DNA of 64,000 nucleotides, from positions 907,169 through 971,168 of the forward strand of contig LR746276.1 of NCBI GenBank assembly GCA_902729315.2, read 5' to 3'. The notes beneath the pieces are model-generated. The model searched no databases, was not told the DNA's origin, and worked only from the letters and a program-made list of their open reading frames with translations. This document shows, in pieces, positions 47,285 to 61,304 of the stretch; the stretch's first letter is position 1, and each line of letters starts with the position of its first letter. The DNA is from Spirodela intermedia. Taxonomy: Eukaryota; Streptophyta; Magnoliopsida; Alismatales; Araceae. Made by a program: the position numbers and the translations under genes.

Positions 47285-49101
47285 ATGCAAGAAAAAAGGA
47301 GACTGAGAAAGAAAGCCGTCTTTTATTATTGACCTGTATACGAAGACCTGCAAGCGTTGGCATTTTGTTTGCGCTGGTCGAAGATAAAGGCTTCATGCCC
47401 ATGTGAGGTCTGCCATTACCCATAGAACAAGGTGCAGGGATGTTTCAGAGGTGTTGGGTCGTGCATTATCGAGTTGGGAGGGTCTCTACTTCCCCTTCCC
47501 CCCGGCCCCCCCTGGGCCCGGTGAAAGGGCAGAGGGAATCCAAACAAAGAGAGGAGGCTTGCCCCTTTTCAGGTAGATCTCATATCAGTCTTTACCTTGG
47601 AATGGGAGCGGTATTAAGTATCTGTTCTCTTTTTAAGCTGCCCACAAGAGATCATTGCACTATCATGTTGCCATTGCCTACCTGATCCCGGACAGACGGA
47701 ACAAAGGCATGTCTCCCACGTGCCTTTTGTGGCCAGCTCCAAATGAAAATGGGACACCAGACACGGTACACTTGTGACTGTGTAAGAGAGGAAGAGAGGA
47801 TTTCCTATGTTCATGAAAGGCCAGTTCTCTGTATCATTTATAATCTACTTACTGTTATACATCTTCCTCAGTTCATGAGCCCATGCTTTTATACAGCACT
47901 CCATGACAGTTGATATAATAAGTATTCTAAGGTGGTCGTCACCTAAGATGGCTCGAAATATGGGGAAACGTTTGGTGGGCATTAAACTGTTAAATCATAG
48001 TAAACTTCACATATGAGAAAACCATTTTTTGATATGGACTAGCATACAGCTAGAGCAACTGGGGAGGTCGAAGATACGTAGAGCGAGAAACGGATCGACA
48101 TGATCGGGAAAGCAATGGATAATATGCAATCATTATCCTTTAACTTAATGTGATCATGTTCATAACACCGAGATTAGTTAAGCTAGGATGGTATCTATCT
48201 CTAACAAGATAATCCGTATAACAGGAAAATGATATTCCCGAGTCATATCAGAAGAGGGATCACAGAGCTGCGACATCACCTCGAGGAGTTGCTCCACAGA
48301 CTGCAGGGATCAGCATCGTGGTTCACACCCGGCCTTCCCTGATGAACAGAAGAAGACTGGCATCCGCGAGAGCTGAGGTCAACCAAGTTATCGTCGGAGA
48401 GTTCTCCGGCCGACCCGTTGTCAAAACCATCAGAATGACCTGGAGATGTCAACGCCACCAGTCAGAACACCTCCTCAAGACAGGAAAGACTCTCTTCTTA
48501 GGAGGTCTAGCCATCAGGAGTTCGCCATTTGGTTTGGGCCCGGGGGGGGGGGTGGGAAGAGAGGGTACCTGGTTCACCCGAAGATGCCGGCGGCCTGTCA
48601 GTGTTCTTCACTGTACGATACATCTGCGGTTACAAATGATGAAGTTAATGGACTATATAGAATCGTGCCAGCTGTCCCTTTCGGATGTGGGATTCCATGA
48701 TAAACTCGATCTTAGTGTGTGATAGACTTGGGGATATTCAAGAAGGCTGCTGGTCTTCAGAGATTGAGAGTTAGGATAAAGCAAACTGAATGGGTGTTGC
48801 TTGTGTTAAGAAGGGAGAAGAATGAAAGAGGATAATAATTGAAGGATAATGGTGCATTGTACTTTCTTTTTGCTTTCAGCTTTCATTCTCCGCTTCATTT
48901 TTTCCTTCTGTTTTTTCGGCCATCTTCTACAACCTGAAGCTGGGTTGGTTAGACTGACCGAGAGGCTCTTGCTTGTTTGGCTTTTCCTGTGACCGTAGTA
49001 ACTCACTGATTTCCTTTTTCTTTCTTCTTTTATTGGTATGTCTTTCAGCTTCTTCGCGAAAAGCTGCCTCATAACTTGCTGCGCCCACAGATCTCTGGAG
49101 G

Positions 49102-49147
<46 letters not shown>

Positions 49148-50593
49148 GAGAGAGAGAGAGAGAGAGAACGAGAGAGAGAGAGAGAGAACGAGAGAGAGAG
49201 AGGGCTGCCTTTATTTCTTTCCCTTTTGTGAGGGGGTAGAACAGGTTTCCATATCTCAAGGAAACAAGAAGGAAATGCACGAAGAGAATGCAGGCTTGTA
49301 GAAATGGGAAGAAGGAAAAAAGTGCAAATAAATGTATAAAAAGGCTTTTCCTCCTGCTATGTTAGACGAAGGAGAACCACATTTCGAGATGGAGATTCAA
49401 GAGCGACATCAGTGGATTTTTCTTCCACGTGAATAGGAGGAGACTCTCAAGCGGAGCGCGTTAGAAGAAAGGAAAGTGGATAAAGAAACGAAACTAGACA
49501 AGTCCTTTCGAAGATAAATGAATTCGGGCTTCTTTTCGCAGATTCAGGAAAACCGTCGTTCATTTTCCCGAGAACAATGCTACAGAAAAAGCACAGAAGG
49601 AAAAAACTGCGATATGCGACAGAAATATTATCAACTATTCTTACCTGTAGATGAGATTTCACATGAGCCAAGGTGAGATCCTTCACATCCATGAGCTCAA
49701 GAACTGACTTAGGGGTGGCCCCTGAAAACCCATTAGATAATCCATTAGTCAATTAACTCAACGACACCAATCTCCCCGTCCTAGAATTTTCTCGTCAAAT
49801 CCCCTTGGGAATAGGAAAAAAAATCATGAAAATCAAGACCCTATTCTCATGAAAAAAATTAAATCGATCTGAAATGACGCAAAAAGGAAGAAACTTAAAA
49901 ACCAGAAGTTCTCTATCGTGGGAATTTCCATATCGAAAGGTGAATAATGTGAGAAATCGGATGCATACGCTCATGGCCGCCGAGGAGCTCGACGGCGTGC
50001 ACAAAGCGCGCGTGGAGGGTGGAGGTCCAGCGCATCCTCGGTGCCCTCATGTTGCGCTTCGCGGGAAGCCTCGACTGGAATCTCGTCCTCGCCAGGCCCT
50101 GTGGCATGAAGAGCGCCGCCCCCGTGGTGGAGGCTGAGTCGCATAGCGGTTGCTGTTGGTGGTGAAGATGGTGGTGGTGATACTGCAGGAAGGGTAGGGA
50201 GGCCGCGTTGTGGTGGTGATATAGGGGGATTCCCCTAATCGGCCTCAGCAGCTGGCCGAGATCCTGGTGGTGGGGGAACTGGTGGAGCTGCTGAGAACGG
50301 AGATGGAGGGTGGAGATGGTGCCAGTGTTGGACATGGGGTCTGACATGGAAGGATTGGCTGAGGACAGATCGAAGGCAGCCTTGGCCGCCATCCAAGAGG
50401 AAGGAGAGGAGGATGAAGAAGGGTTGGTGCTACTGCTATTGGTACTGCTGTGGGAGTCCATAGGAGGGGGCTGCCTTCTCCAGAACTCCATGTCCATCCT
50501 CTCTTCAGCCTTTCTCCCCCAGGTTGGCGTGGGGTTGCTGGACGGGGGGCTTATCTGCAAGGACAGGTCCGGCTGTGCTGGGAAGAGCTCCAT
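46576..50593 (-). CDS. KAN: KANADI-type GARP (Myb-like) transcription factor
   Basis: Six exons, complement(46576..46692, 47145..47205, 48280..48439, 48578..48623, 49645..49721, 49969..50593), join in frame to 361 residues. The start is MELFPAQPDLSLQISPP, the hallmark KANADI N-terminus, whose DLSLQI is an EAR-like repression motif. An upstream in-frame ATG at 50635 would add 14 residues and is less family-like. The GARP DNA-binding domain spans about 181-245 across exons 1-3 (PRMRWTSTLHARFVHAVELL, ATPKSVLELMDVKDLTLAHV, KSHLQMYRTVKNTD). Exon 4 encodes HSDGFDNGSAGELSDDN and LWSNSS; the last exon encodes KPNLEFTLGRP before TGA. KANADI proteins are nuclear repressors that set abaxial fate, oppose HD-ZIP III genes and restrict auxin transport. 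Exon 5 has tandem CAGCAG acceptors. No lesion was seen. Confidence 0.95.
47246..47282 (-). repeat. (CT)n microsatellite upstream of KANADI exon 5
   Basis: It reads (GA)n on the plus strand. On the gene strand the CT run ends about 40 nt before the exon 5 acceptor (47206). Confidence 0.9.
49104..49202 (-). repeat. Interrupted (GA)n microsatellite in KANADI intron 2
   Basis: Four GA blocks are separated by GAACGAGA interruptions. It lies mid-intron (48624..49644) and far from splice sites. Confidence 0.9.
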
Positions 50594-50988
50594 TCGCTCT
50601 GTGCTGTCTCCTCGAACCTCCACAGACTGATGCACTGGCCTTCGTTTACAAGGGTCTCTTCCTCTCGCCCGAGTTGTCTTAAAGGAGGTGGGGGTGTAGG
50701 GGGAGTATGATGAGATTCGTCTGGACTTTCTAGATGAGAACGAAGGGGGGAGGGGAAGTTGGGGAATGAGGTCTGCGAGGAGGGAGGTAAAAGACTTGAG
50801 GCGGGGGAATGAAAGCGGTTGCTTCTTGTATGGAGGGGAGGTTTGCGCGAGAAAATTATACTCGGTTTGACGCCTTAGATGGTTGGGGGGCGGGGGAGGA
50901 GAGAGAGAGAAAGAGAGGAGAAAATATAAGACAGCGGAGGGGTATGATTCTTTCTAGCCGTCGGGAGAGTACACGTCCAGGTCAGACC

Positions 50989-51021
<33 letters not shown>

Positions 51022-54000
51022 TTGAGGCTTCGATTCCTTTATCAGTCTTTTCTTATTGCTTTCTTTCTGAGAAAAAAGAAAGGGAGAGAAATTCAACCCT
51101 TGGATAATAACTTTATGAATATCACATCTATCTCTCTTCCTCCTCATCTTTTAATATTTCCCATTTTATTCTATAAAGGGAGACATCCCTTGCCCACCAA
51201 ATAACTAACGAAGTTAAAAATATGAACTTCTCCAATACCTTTAAATCCTAGTTATGCTCTTCTCATCTTTATAACATCCACATAAAAGGCGATCCCCCAC
51301 ATTCAGTACAGTAATATCTCCCGAAGGCTAACGCATGTCAGTCAGTCCTCTCCCTTTGCCTGGTCATCTCCCGAGTTATTTCCCCTTTGGGTGCACACAG
51401 GGAGGTAGTTTCTCCAAGCTTTAACTAGGTCTTTCCCGGCTTCCAAGCTGATTCTTCCCACCCCTCTTGCCACCCACTGTCGCCATCTTTTTCTGGGGTA
51501 TGCTAATAGCAACTTGACAACGAAAACTGGCTGAGGAGCTATGGAGACTCATACCCGGCTTTCACCTTCTTCATGAGAGAGCTGGGCCTTGCTGGGGTTT
51601 AGCATTAACTACTGTTCCTGCTACAGAATTCTTCGGTACTGACTGGTCTGCAATAGAGACGACGACCCATCTCCATCCTCGCCCCCCGCGCCCCTCCAAA
51701 TCCAAGGTTCCAAGCTTTCATTTTAACCTTTCTGGTGATGGCTGGTGAACAATGCTTTGCCTAGCTCCACAGTTTGCATCAATAGATTTTTCTTCTTTAC
51801 TACCCACGATAAGCAGCCCACGTGTGATCATTAGACTTCCGTGAAGATCGAATCTTTCTTCCTTAGACCCAACTAGGTATCTGATCGAATTTGTCTATAA
51901 TAATATGGGTTTCGATTGATAGGATTGCATAACCACGATGGTAGAATTTTGGAATATAATTCGGAGGTTTGAACACTGGTTAGACTGCGTTAGGGGATGA
52001 TTTCATGTCAATGATCTGCGGATCTACCACTCTTTCTGATTGGCTAGTTCGAGGTTAACAGGAAGGACAGCGAGGCCCCCTTTGATAACCTACCCAGAAG
52101 ACTGATTTACAAGATGAGAGTACTAACAATCATGGATTCCTATGGCTGGAGACCGAAATATCTTTCTTGGCCTTAAGGCGCGTTCCTGCGGCTTCCAGAT
52201 CTGTGTGACCTCTATATTCAAAAAAGATAATTTAGCATCCATGTTTGCGTCGGATAGCGTAAATGTTACTCAAGAACACTGTAGCTTACGAACAGATATC
52301 TGGGGCCAAAAAAACTAAGGAACCCGTTGCCTGCGATTTGGATCGGAGCCCATATTACCAAAATCCATCCCGAGACCTTTCAACAACTGCAAGGAGACAT
52401 CAGTAATCAGCACAGAACCGTGGCCTCCCATGGGGGGGCAGGAAACGTCCAGGGCAGACTAGTTGTCTCCTCAGAATCAATTCTCCTTCCCACTTTTCAA
52501 ACTCTCTGGGAATACACAGTTCAGATTGGCAGGGAATACTCATCACCATCATGTTCATTCCAGCAAGGCGTCAAGAAGCTGTCACACCGGCAAAGCAAAC
52601 ATCAGGGAACAGCACAACCGCACAAGAAACAGTTTCTTCGCAAGACTACTCGGAGGGAATTGGAGACGGAGCTACTGCAGAGGCTCAGCTTGAATTTCTA
52701 CCCCTTGATCTCACTCGGAACAAAGTGTAACTCAACCTCTTCATGGTTGAGGCCTTTGCCATGTGCCATGGCAGGGATTGGGGTGGTGGTTGCGGGGCTT
52801 GTGACTTGTCGAAGGGTGCCAGTAAGAGGTGGACCACGTTGCATGGCAAATTGTTTCATGTGTTGAAGCTTGTTGTGTTCTTCGACCTTTGTTGCCGCGC
52901 TGAAGCTAATTAATGCGGCTGTGTGCGTGTGGGGGTGGCGTTTTGCTTGTCTTCTCGTCATCCCCACACCCGATATGCTGTCTTCTCTCGAGATGAGGCC
53001 TGCCAAGGGATTTGTGTCGTCGTCGTCGTCCTGGGAGCTGCCGCGGCCTCTCGACTCGGTCAACAAGGCGCCATGGCGTCGTTCTTCCTTGGGCATGTGA
53101 AATGGGTAGGAGCTGCGAATGGGAACCTCTATTAGCCTAGCGGGCTTCCTCTAGTTTTCGCTAGCCTGATTCTTTTTCCCACCTCAACACCTGCAGCTTT
53201 CATGGGCTTGAGACTTTTAGTAATTGCAACGGTAGGAAATTCTACTTGAAGGCAGTGGTGAATACGAGAGTGCGTATTATAGAGAACCTAGCTAAGACGA
53301 TGGTAAGACAACAAAACCCAGCTGTCAAATGAGTCGCGGATCGATTTCTATGATGGACGTGACACAGGTCCATGGGGGCACGTGCTACGGTCTTTGATTC
53401 TCGGGTCAGCCACTTGTGTTCTTTGACAATTATCTAGTTCGTGATATATTCGTAGATACAATGGGCCTTGCGGTAAGCGCAGTACGCTCTCTGGGCACCA
53501 TCTGCAGAAGATGGTCTCGATTTATCTATAACTTAATATGAGTATATATATGAAAGTACGCATATAAGCTTTTGGAAATGGTCTGCTTATGAATGTAAGG
53601 TGAATCTCATTCAGCTCCGAGCTCTTACGAAACGGGAATTAGAGCTTACAGATGAATATCATTGATCTGATATAACGTTTGAGAAGATGAGTGGGGTAGG
53701 GCAGTACTAGAATGGCTTAGTCTCGATATAAAAGCCTAGACTCAACATAAAACATGCTGACCACCACACCGCTCTTAACGTGATGAGATCACTGCTAAAA
53801 GTTGTAGATGAATGTGAAGATGTGACAATTGGAATGCGATTTTGGAATTTTTCTTTTTTTCTAATGTAACAAATAAGGAACCGAAGGTAGTATTGTCTTA
53901 ACTCCCGGTCATGAATTTATCAAGGTATTTCATAATTACTATTCACATTCAATCTTCCAATGCTTTCTTTCCTTAATTAGTAAAATATATTTCCAAGTTC

Positions 54001-55403
54001 TAACTGTAAAATGTTTCAATTTTTATGGATTTTTCTGTATTGATCGAAGCTTTCATTAATTTTTATCAAGCCGTTGAAGGATTTTAGATCATTCGTTTGC
54101 AGTATCTACCTTCAGACGCATTTCCTCCTAGTCCAACCAAGAGTGCAAAAAAACTGTGACAGCGATTAAACTTGTCGTTTCCATTCTCGACTTCATGGGA
54201 GCATTAGTTTTGCTAAGGACTATGTCAAATCTATGACATAGATATCCTACACATTTCCTCTCCTCCATCTGGGGTCCCTAACCAACCTAGAACCCACTCA
54301 AATTTGTCTCCAATGTCAAAAAAAATTTATATAACTCATCCTCGTTAGCAACTTTGTTTTATCCAGAATTTCTATTCATCAGTCAACCGTCGTTCCCTAA
54401 ACCTCTCCAAACGTCTCCATTAAACTGTACCACAAAACTCCTTTCTCTTTTGGAGTGCCCATCCGCTCACACCGCTTCCATATTTTCTTTAGTAAACCAA
54501 ATAACACCTTTGTAAGACATAGGAAGGTAATTAAATATGAGGTGGAAGAAAGCTCCTCCTTGTTTCTATCCCACCCTCGCCATATTATAACTTCCCTTGT
54601 CAGATGCTACTTTTCCCCTACTCCCCTGCCCCCAATGGATCCAAGGATATGGGGAGGGGCGGGCTGAGCTGTATTTTTATTATATCTGAGGAAATCAAGC
54701 CTGGTGCCCACGACAGTGTATTGCTCGTGGAAGGAAGACTCGTGGCCTTAAATGCCCATTGATCTTCGTGTGGGTTTCTTTCGGGTTGAGTGCCGCCCAC
54801 CCCCTCCCCTCGCCCCTATCTTGTGATATGTATAGTCATAGATGTGCCTAGCCCCCCCCCCCCTCCCCCCTAGGCTTAGGAAGACACTGGGGTCTCCGAT
54901 CGGAACCGACAGTCAACATCCTACGCTATTTTAAGGCCACACTATCATGAGTCCATCGATAAACTTCTCATCAGTCCTTTTTTATAAAATTTATATATAA
55001 ATATTTGAGCATCTGGGCATTCGGCATCTTCAAGTTTGAACGATTTGAGGATGGTTGTACCATGATTGATTCCTGAGAAGGAGATTACGCGAGAAATAGG
55101 ATTTCGGGTCAGAATGATGGTTGAATTTTCGAGTTAAGAATGGTCGTGCGTGTGAGGGGATATTAATATCACACGGGTCTTCAACCCCCCATGCTGCCAT
55201 TAATTTTGAGACAAATACTTTAAGGCGGTGTTTCTCGTTCGTGTCTTCCGGCATAAGAAACCACGTGCACGCGCATACGTGCATGGTAAGAACGCATGCA
55301 TGATTTACAGGGTCCCGATGCTCTCCACCGCACCTAGAATGTCATGAGGTGGGAAGGGGTTTCAGCACCGCGCGAGGAGGAACTCTCTGTCTGTCTATCT
55401 GTT

Positions 55404-55438
<35 letters not shown>

Positions 55439-56465
55439 TGAGTTCCGAAGGGGATTTAGAGAGTGCCCCGTGGACCGCGTAGACTTCTCTCGATGTCGTG
55501 TGCCTAAGAACTGTAGATGCTAACAGGAGGTGAGCAGCTGACAGATCGGGTCCTTGTCGGCAATTAATTAGGGTGGACCAAGCTGGATGGATGGAGGAGG
55601 GGAGATTTCAACCCTCCATCGGGGCATGAGGCCTGGGGCCCCTTAAACAACCCCAATCCCCCCAAGGTCGGCTTAGATTAGAGAGAACAAGGAGGGGAGA
55701 GACAGAGAGAGTTGAAGAGACACGAGGAATCAGACCCGTTATTGATGAGCGTGAGCTGCGGTTCCCCACGGCCTTCTTCGTGTGAAACCCTGATAAGGAA
55801 TCTCGTACATTAAGAGACTCATGAGACCACTGCAGACGAGAGAGAGAGAGAGAGGTTTTGGCCGGGGACATAGTGAGTAGACGCTCTGGATCATGTTCGC
55901 GCTTCCGAGGCAAAGGAATGTGTTTGTTTACGTTGATATTCTTCGATGGTGGTGTCTCGTAACGGGCAGTGCCTCATTGCCCGTCCCACCGAGTTTTCAA
56001 AGATTTGCCGCCTGGGGGAATAATAAGAGAGCGAGCACCGATGAGCTGTGACTGAATGTGGTTGATGGAGGGAACTGTTGCAGTAGGGCCAGGAATTTAT
56101 AAGTTGCCAGATACATCCAGAGCCTTGGAATTTGTGGCCTTCAATGCCTTGTTTCCCCTTGTCCTGCTAACAGAATAGTCTTGTCAACCCCCCACCCCCC
56201 CCTCCCCCCTCGTGGGTGGTCAATGCTGCTGCTGATATAACCCCACGGTAATCAGACCACGACCCAATGTTGCCTACGCGACCATCTCCTAGAAATCACT
56301 GCTCCCTCTCCTCTTTCTCTCTCCTCTCTGTTTACACATCCGCACACATATATTCCGGCTTTAAGGGGTATCGTAATAATCGAATAATCGGCATTTGCAT
56401 GGATGATTGCACGTTCTCTTCCCGGCGACTTGTCCAGGTAAACAAATTGTCGAGTAGAGTGAAGA

Positions 56466-56468
<3 letters not shown>

Positions 56469-56520
<52 letters not shown>

Positions 56521-56531
56521 CATATATATAC

Positions 56532-56571
<40 letters not shown>
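56469..56571 (+). repeat. Compound (CT)n-(TA)n microsatellite
   Basis: About 23 CT units run directly into TA/CATA repeats. It could form a purine-pyrimidine triplex next to an unwinding TA tract; no function is shown. Confidence 0.9.
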
Positions 56572-56574
<3 letters not shown>

Positions 56575-57485
56575 TAGAGGAGGAGTGGTTGCATTAAAGA
56601 CATTAAAGATGCGCCATCTTACAAGATGTAGGCCGCATATTCGCGCTAATCAAGCACGAGAGCAACGTAAAACGAGTGCCGGTACTCCCACACAGTCACA
56701 CAAGAACAACACCACCCACCGTACATTATTATTATTATTAACATCGGCAAAGTTTCACCATTGGCGATCCATTGATGTCAGATTTGGTCATTGGAACGTT
56801 CAAGATAAGTCAGCTGCGGGCCAGAACTTGGCCCAACTTGGTAGCCGGCGGACATCTTGACCCGTCAACCGAAGATCTGTGACGGTGCCCTAGTCCACTT
56901 AAATTCGAGCCCGGTTGCACTGGTCAGAGAAAATTCGTAGGTCGAACGTTAACCAAATCGCCCTCAGGGGGCCCGTAGGCGTTCGGGCCGGGTCGGTCTT
57001 GTCTGCTTTGGGCCACAAGATTTAATGGTCTAAGCCAGGTCGGGTAGCTATCGCGGGTCCGCGGGCTTTCACGATCTGATCATTCAAGACAACAGGAGGT
57101 CAGAAGAGCGACCGGTGAGCGTTGCGAACGGGTGGAAGCCCCTCAAAGGCCCGTGGTCCCCCGTCACGTACGAACCCAGTGTGGGCCTGACTGGGGCAAA
57201 TCTCTCTCTCTCTCTCTCTCTCTGAGTTGGGCCGTCCTTCACGTATGGCCTTAGCAGAGACCACGGCAATAGAGAGGACGGAGGGTGGAGAAGAACCCGT
57301 GCACGCGATTTTAGAGAGAGAGAGAGAGGAGGATTCTTCTCGTTACCCATCAAGAAGTTAGCGAAGGTCAGGGAAGCTTTTGACAGAGCGTATTCTCAGA
57401 TAATAACTCCAAGCAATCTCCTTCTCGAACCCGCCAGTGAGAGAATCAGCAGGAAGGACTGTCAGGATTTCAGCAAAGAGTACAG

Positions 57486-57488
<3 letters not shown>

Positions 57489-57518
<30 letters not shown>
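57489..57518 (-). repeat. (GA)n microsatellite in the DGD2 3' flank
   Basis: It reads CT on the plus strand and lies about 50 nt past the DGD2 stop, so it is probably in the 3' UTR. Confidence 0.85.
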
Positions 57519-57520
<2 letters not shown>

Positions 57521-57568
57521 CGTCGATTCCTGGGCATTAGCTGTGTAGGAGGAAGATGATCATCTACA

Positions 57569-60500
57569 TCAGCCAGGACTGCCGACAGGGAGCAGCAGGC
57601 CGAGCTCCTTGCGCTGCTGCTCGTCGGGCCGCAGGCTGCCGGGGATCGCCCCAAAAGCTCGCCTTGCGGCTTCGTTACCGGAAATGGTGTGATGAACCAG
57701 CGCCGACGCGCCCTCGATGCTCCTTCTCAGCTCCCGCAGCTTCATCATCGACACCGACATGAACGGCGGCGAGGAGTCAACGGGCTTCCCCGCGGCGGAT
57801 TCCTCCGGGCCCAGCTCGGCGGCGGTCAGGAATCTCTCCGTCGCCGCCTCCCAGGAGAGCTCGCGCCGCTGGGCCTCCGTCAGCGGCGGCGGCGCCTCCT
57901 CCGACAGGGCCCCGAGGACCGCCGTCACGAACCCTTTCTTGCCGCTGTAAGTGCGGCAATTGGGGAACTTCTTGAAGAACTCGTTAGAAGGGTGGTCGGC
58001 GCAGACGACGATCTTCCCCATGGCCAGGGCCTCCGCCGTCGTCGTGCAGACCACGTCGGTCGTGCTAGGGTTTATGAAAACCTTGTACCTGGAAGAAACG
58101 GACAGAAGGGACCAAGAGAAGTCGAATCAGAGAAGGAACTACAGTATAAAAAAATGACGAAAACTGGCCGGAAGGCTCGATCGGAGCCGGAGTTTGACCG
58201 GAAAAATAACGGGAAAAGGCGGACTGAAGCTCGATCAGTGGGGTCCTCACTCGTGAAACAGAGGGTCGGCGTGATCCCGGCCGGGGAAGACTCTCACAGC
58301 CAGTTTCAGTTTTCCGGCGGCCTGCCGGACTTGGTCGGAGTCTTCCCCGTCTCCGTAGAGGTCCACTGTGAATCCGGCGAGCTCGTCCTGATGCGCCGAG
58401 AGCAACTGAAGGAGCTCTCTGTAACCTTTACTCCAGACCATCTTCCCGATGTAGTAGGCGCCCTTCGTCGGTGACTCTCCTCCTCCTCCTCCGTTCTGCA
58501 ACCTTTCCTTGTCCTTCCCAATGGCGATGAACTTGGGATTAACTCCATGGACATTACAGACGACAGATCTCGGAAGATCCTGCGTCGCAGCCGACAATCT
58601 TACGATCTGCGGGGGAATGAAACGTGGGATTCAGCCAAAAAATTATCTCCGAATAAACGCGGGATTAAATCGAAAGATCACAGTTTTATGCTCCATGATC
58701 AGGCAGATAAAGACGATCTGTCCGGGGGTCCAAGAACAACGAGGAACAAGCAAGATAGACGTCGATGAGCATCTTGTACCCCACTTCAATGCTCCACTGT
58801 ACACTGCGACGCCCATCTATTTGTACAGGGCGTGGATTACTCCGAGACACCTACCCTAGTTGCCCATCTCTCCTCCAGTAGAGGTCTCTTCTTGTCGATT
58901 GGCGTTCACCAACTTGGCCCTGGTCTCATCCTGCCATTAAAAATGCTTCCTCCCTCACATGGTGCTCTAGGTGCATAAGAACACAGTGACAGAGACCTCC
59001 GTGGAGCCGTTGACCAGGGGGTAGGTGTTGGGTCTTAAATAGAGTCTGCACAATTGGTCCGAGAGACCCAGTGCTCATCCGTCTCACCTCCTCTGGGGGT
59101 TCTTATCTGCCCCACCTACTTAGAAAATTTGAGAGGACTTAGCAGCATCAAAGTTTCATCTCCTTGAAGATAGCGCTGCAGAAAATAGGTCACATGGTAT
59201 TCTCTCACTAAGAGCAAAAGCTACAACTACTCCCATGGAAAAAAGCATCGATCTTTTAGTCTGGAGAGGAGAATTTCGGTGACGAGATGACATGCATGAA
59301 TCTTATGGGCAGAGTTCCATCATCTCTCTAGCACCGATTCAACTCCATACTGTACTATCTTTCTTGTGGTTGTTGGAGGGAGTAGAGTATATATGGAAAA
59401 TCCTAACCATGATGCTATTGAGAGCCCATGCTGTCTTGAATCTCTCTACTGTAGATTATGCATGATCAGAACCTGATAGAACATAAAATCCCAGATATTG
59501 TATCTTTCTTGGGGAGCAACTCGGTGTCCCAGAAGGGTAAGAAGCAGCTTCTGCTGAGGCCATGGACATCTTTCCTCGAAGACTTGGGTGCTCAGTGAGA
59601 ACGATCGACGATCATTTACGTCGGCGATCAAGCTGCTAACTCCATTTATAGTACACGTGTTTTCCTCTGAGAGGACTGAGCACAATGAAGCAGGTCATTA
59701 CAGGGTTTAGCAAACTCTGGCAGATAATATAATTAACACTTCCCACGACGAATCATAAAGAAGAGGCATTGACTTATTTACAGAATCTTTGGGTCATATG
59801 CTCTAATTTGAGGGGGGGAGAGTTAGCGATCTAGATGGAGGCTAAGCTAAGTGTGAGGCCAAGCAACCCAGACTAGCATTCCAGGTGAGTCTGTTGAATG
59901 CCAGATTACCATTCATGCCTTAAAAGTGATCTTCTAGGGGGGCCCATTAATGTCCCCCCCCCCCCCTCTCCCCATACAGACTAGAATATCACGATTGGAT
60001 ACCTTAAGATGCTTCGGTAAGATCAGTGGGCCATGACAGCGGCCCTTTTTTATATAAAAAAAAAAGGTAAAAAAATACGGCCGGAATTTCCCTGTAGAAT
60101 CATGCCTTCCAGGCCTGAATCAAATTCTCCAGCCTCATAAGAAAAAAAAAACAAAGCAGAGGAGTCCTGTATAGGGAGGAACTGGAAGGCCAGAAAAGCG
60201 ATAAATTTACCTGCTTTAAAAGCTTACCTTGTGGCAGTAGATGTGGGTGACCCAGTTATTGATATGCTTCAGAAAGAAGGCCTGGATGAGCCCGTTTTTC
60301 TCTCTCTTTACGTACTCCAAGTAATTGGTGTGGACGATTCCTATAACTCGCCTGAATTTGGTTTTCCACCTTCGGCCATGATGGTACCACGTGAGATGCT
60401 CAGGCTCCTCAAGAACAGCAATGTCGGCCTCTTCATCCGGGATGACTTCTGTAATATCCCCGACGGGTAGGATGCTCCTTTTGTCTTTGGAGAACTGAAA

Positions 60501-61268
60501 ATGAAATAAGTCGCAGTTTATTCATCAAGCATCGTAAAAAATAGCAAGTTATATCCGTACTTTCTGCCATTACCACAAGCAATACGACAGTTTCAGAGAG
60601 CAGCTGTACGACACAACGTTTTTTTTTTCTAAAAGATTGGGAAGGTGGAGACCAAGATTAAATGGGTTCATTGATGAGTCTGGAGGCTCCAAGCTGAACC
60701 CAGAAGCTGTCCTACCGTGAAGTATTATAGGCTGCATATTAAATAAGTAACAACCAGAGAAAATGGCCGAAGTTTCAATCTATGGTCATGCGATGACTGA
60801 TTACTAGTCGCCCACATGAGGAAACAGAGAGCGAGCTAGAGAGAGGAGAAGATTAATACAAGAGGAGTAGAAGAGAGAAAAGCACATGATTACAAACGTT
60901 TCATGTGATTCTACATAGCGTTTGACGGCGATGAAGTTATGACTGCTAGAGGCACTGAACGCAAGGCGACTAGGGCAACCGTTTTCCAGAGTGAAGATTA
61001 CACTTATACCGATAATAATCAAGAAACAGGGGTCATGACTCCAGACTCCAATCTGTCAGGGGTGATTTTGATCCTCACTCAAGACTAGTCCTCTGGGACA
61101 AGTATTCTGAGGATGATAGGGGCCGTATGGTCACATTCTAAAGAGTTCCAAGTATGCCGTCTCCAATGCATGTCAAAGAAAAAGCTTGATAAGGTTAGGA
61201 TCATGATGGGATGGCTGGAACAGTTTCCCAACTTGGGTTTGCCGCATCCGGTCCACCCCGGATGGCAA

Positions 61269-61304
<36 letters not shown>

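Larger units (their letters stand above)
50594..57568. other. ~7 kb gene-free tract between KANADI and DGD2
   Basis: The KANADI leader and promoter lie at the left end, with a GA/CT run at 50996-51022. Elsewhere there is unique, moderate-GC DNA with microsatellites at 55405-55433, 56469-56571 and 57200-57224, and a C-rich run near 54848. Two overlapping opposite-strand frames (52327-52866 plus, 52698-53096 minus) resemble no family. The right end holds the DGD2 3' UTR. Confidence 0.5.

Noticed and set aside
52327-53096. Overlapping opposite-strand frames of 179 and 132 codons
   Set aside because: Neither shows a recognisable domain, signal peptide or repeat, and splice signals do not extend either one into a family-like protein.
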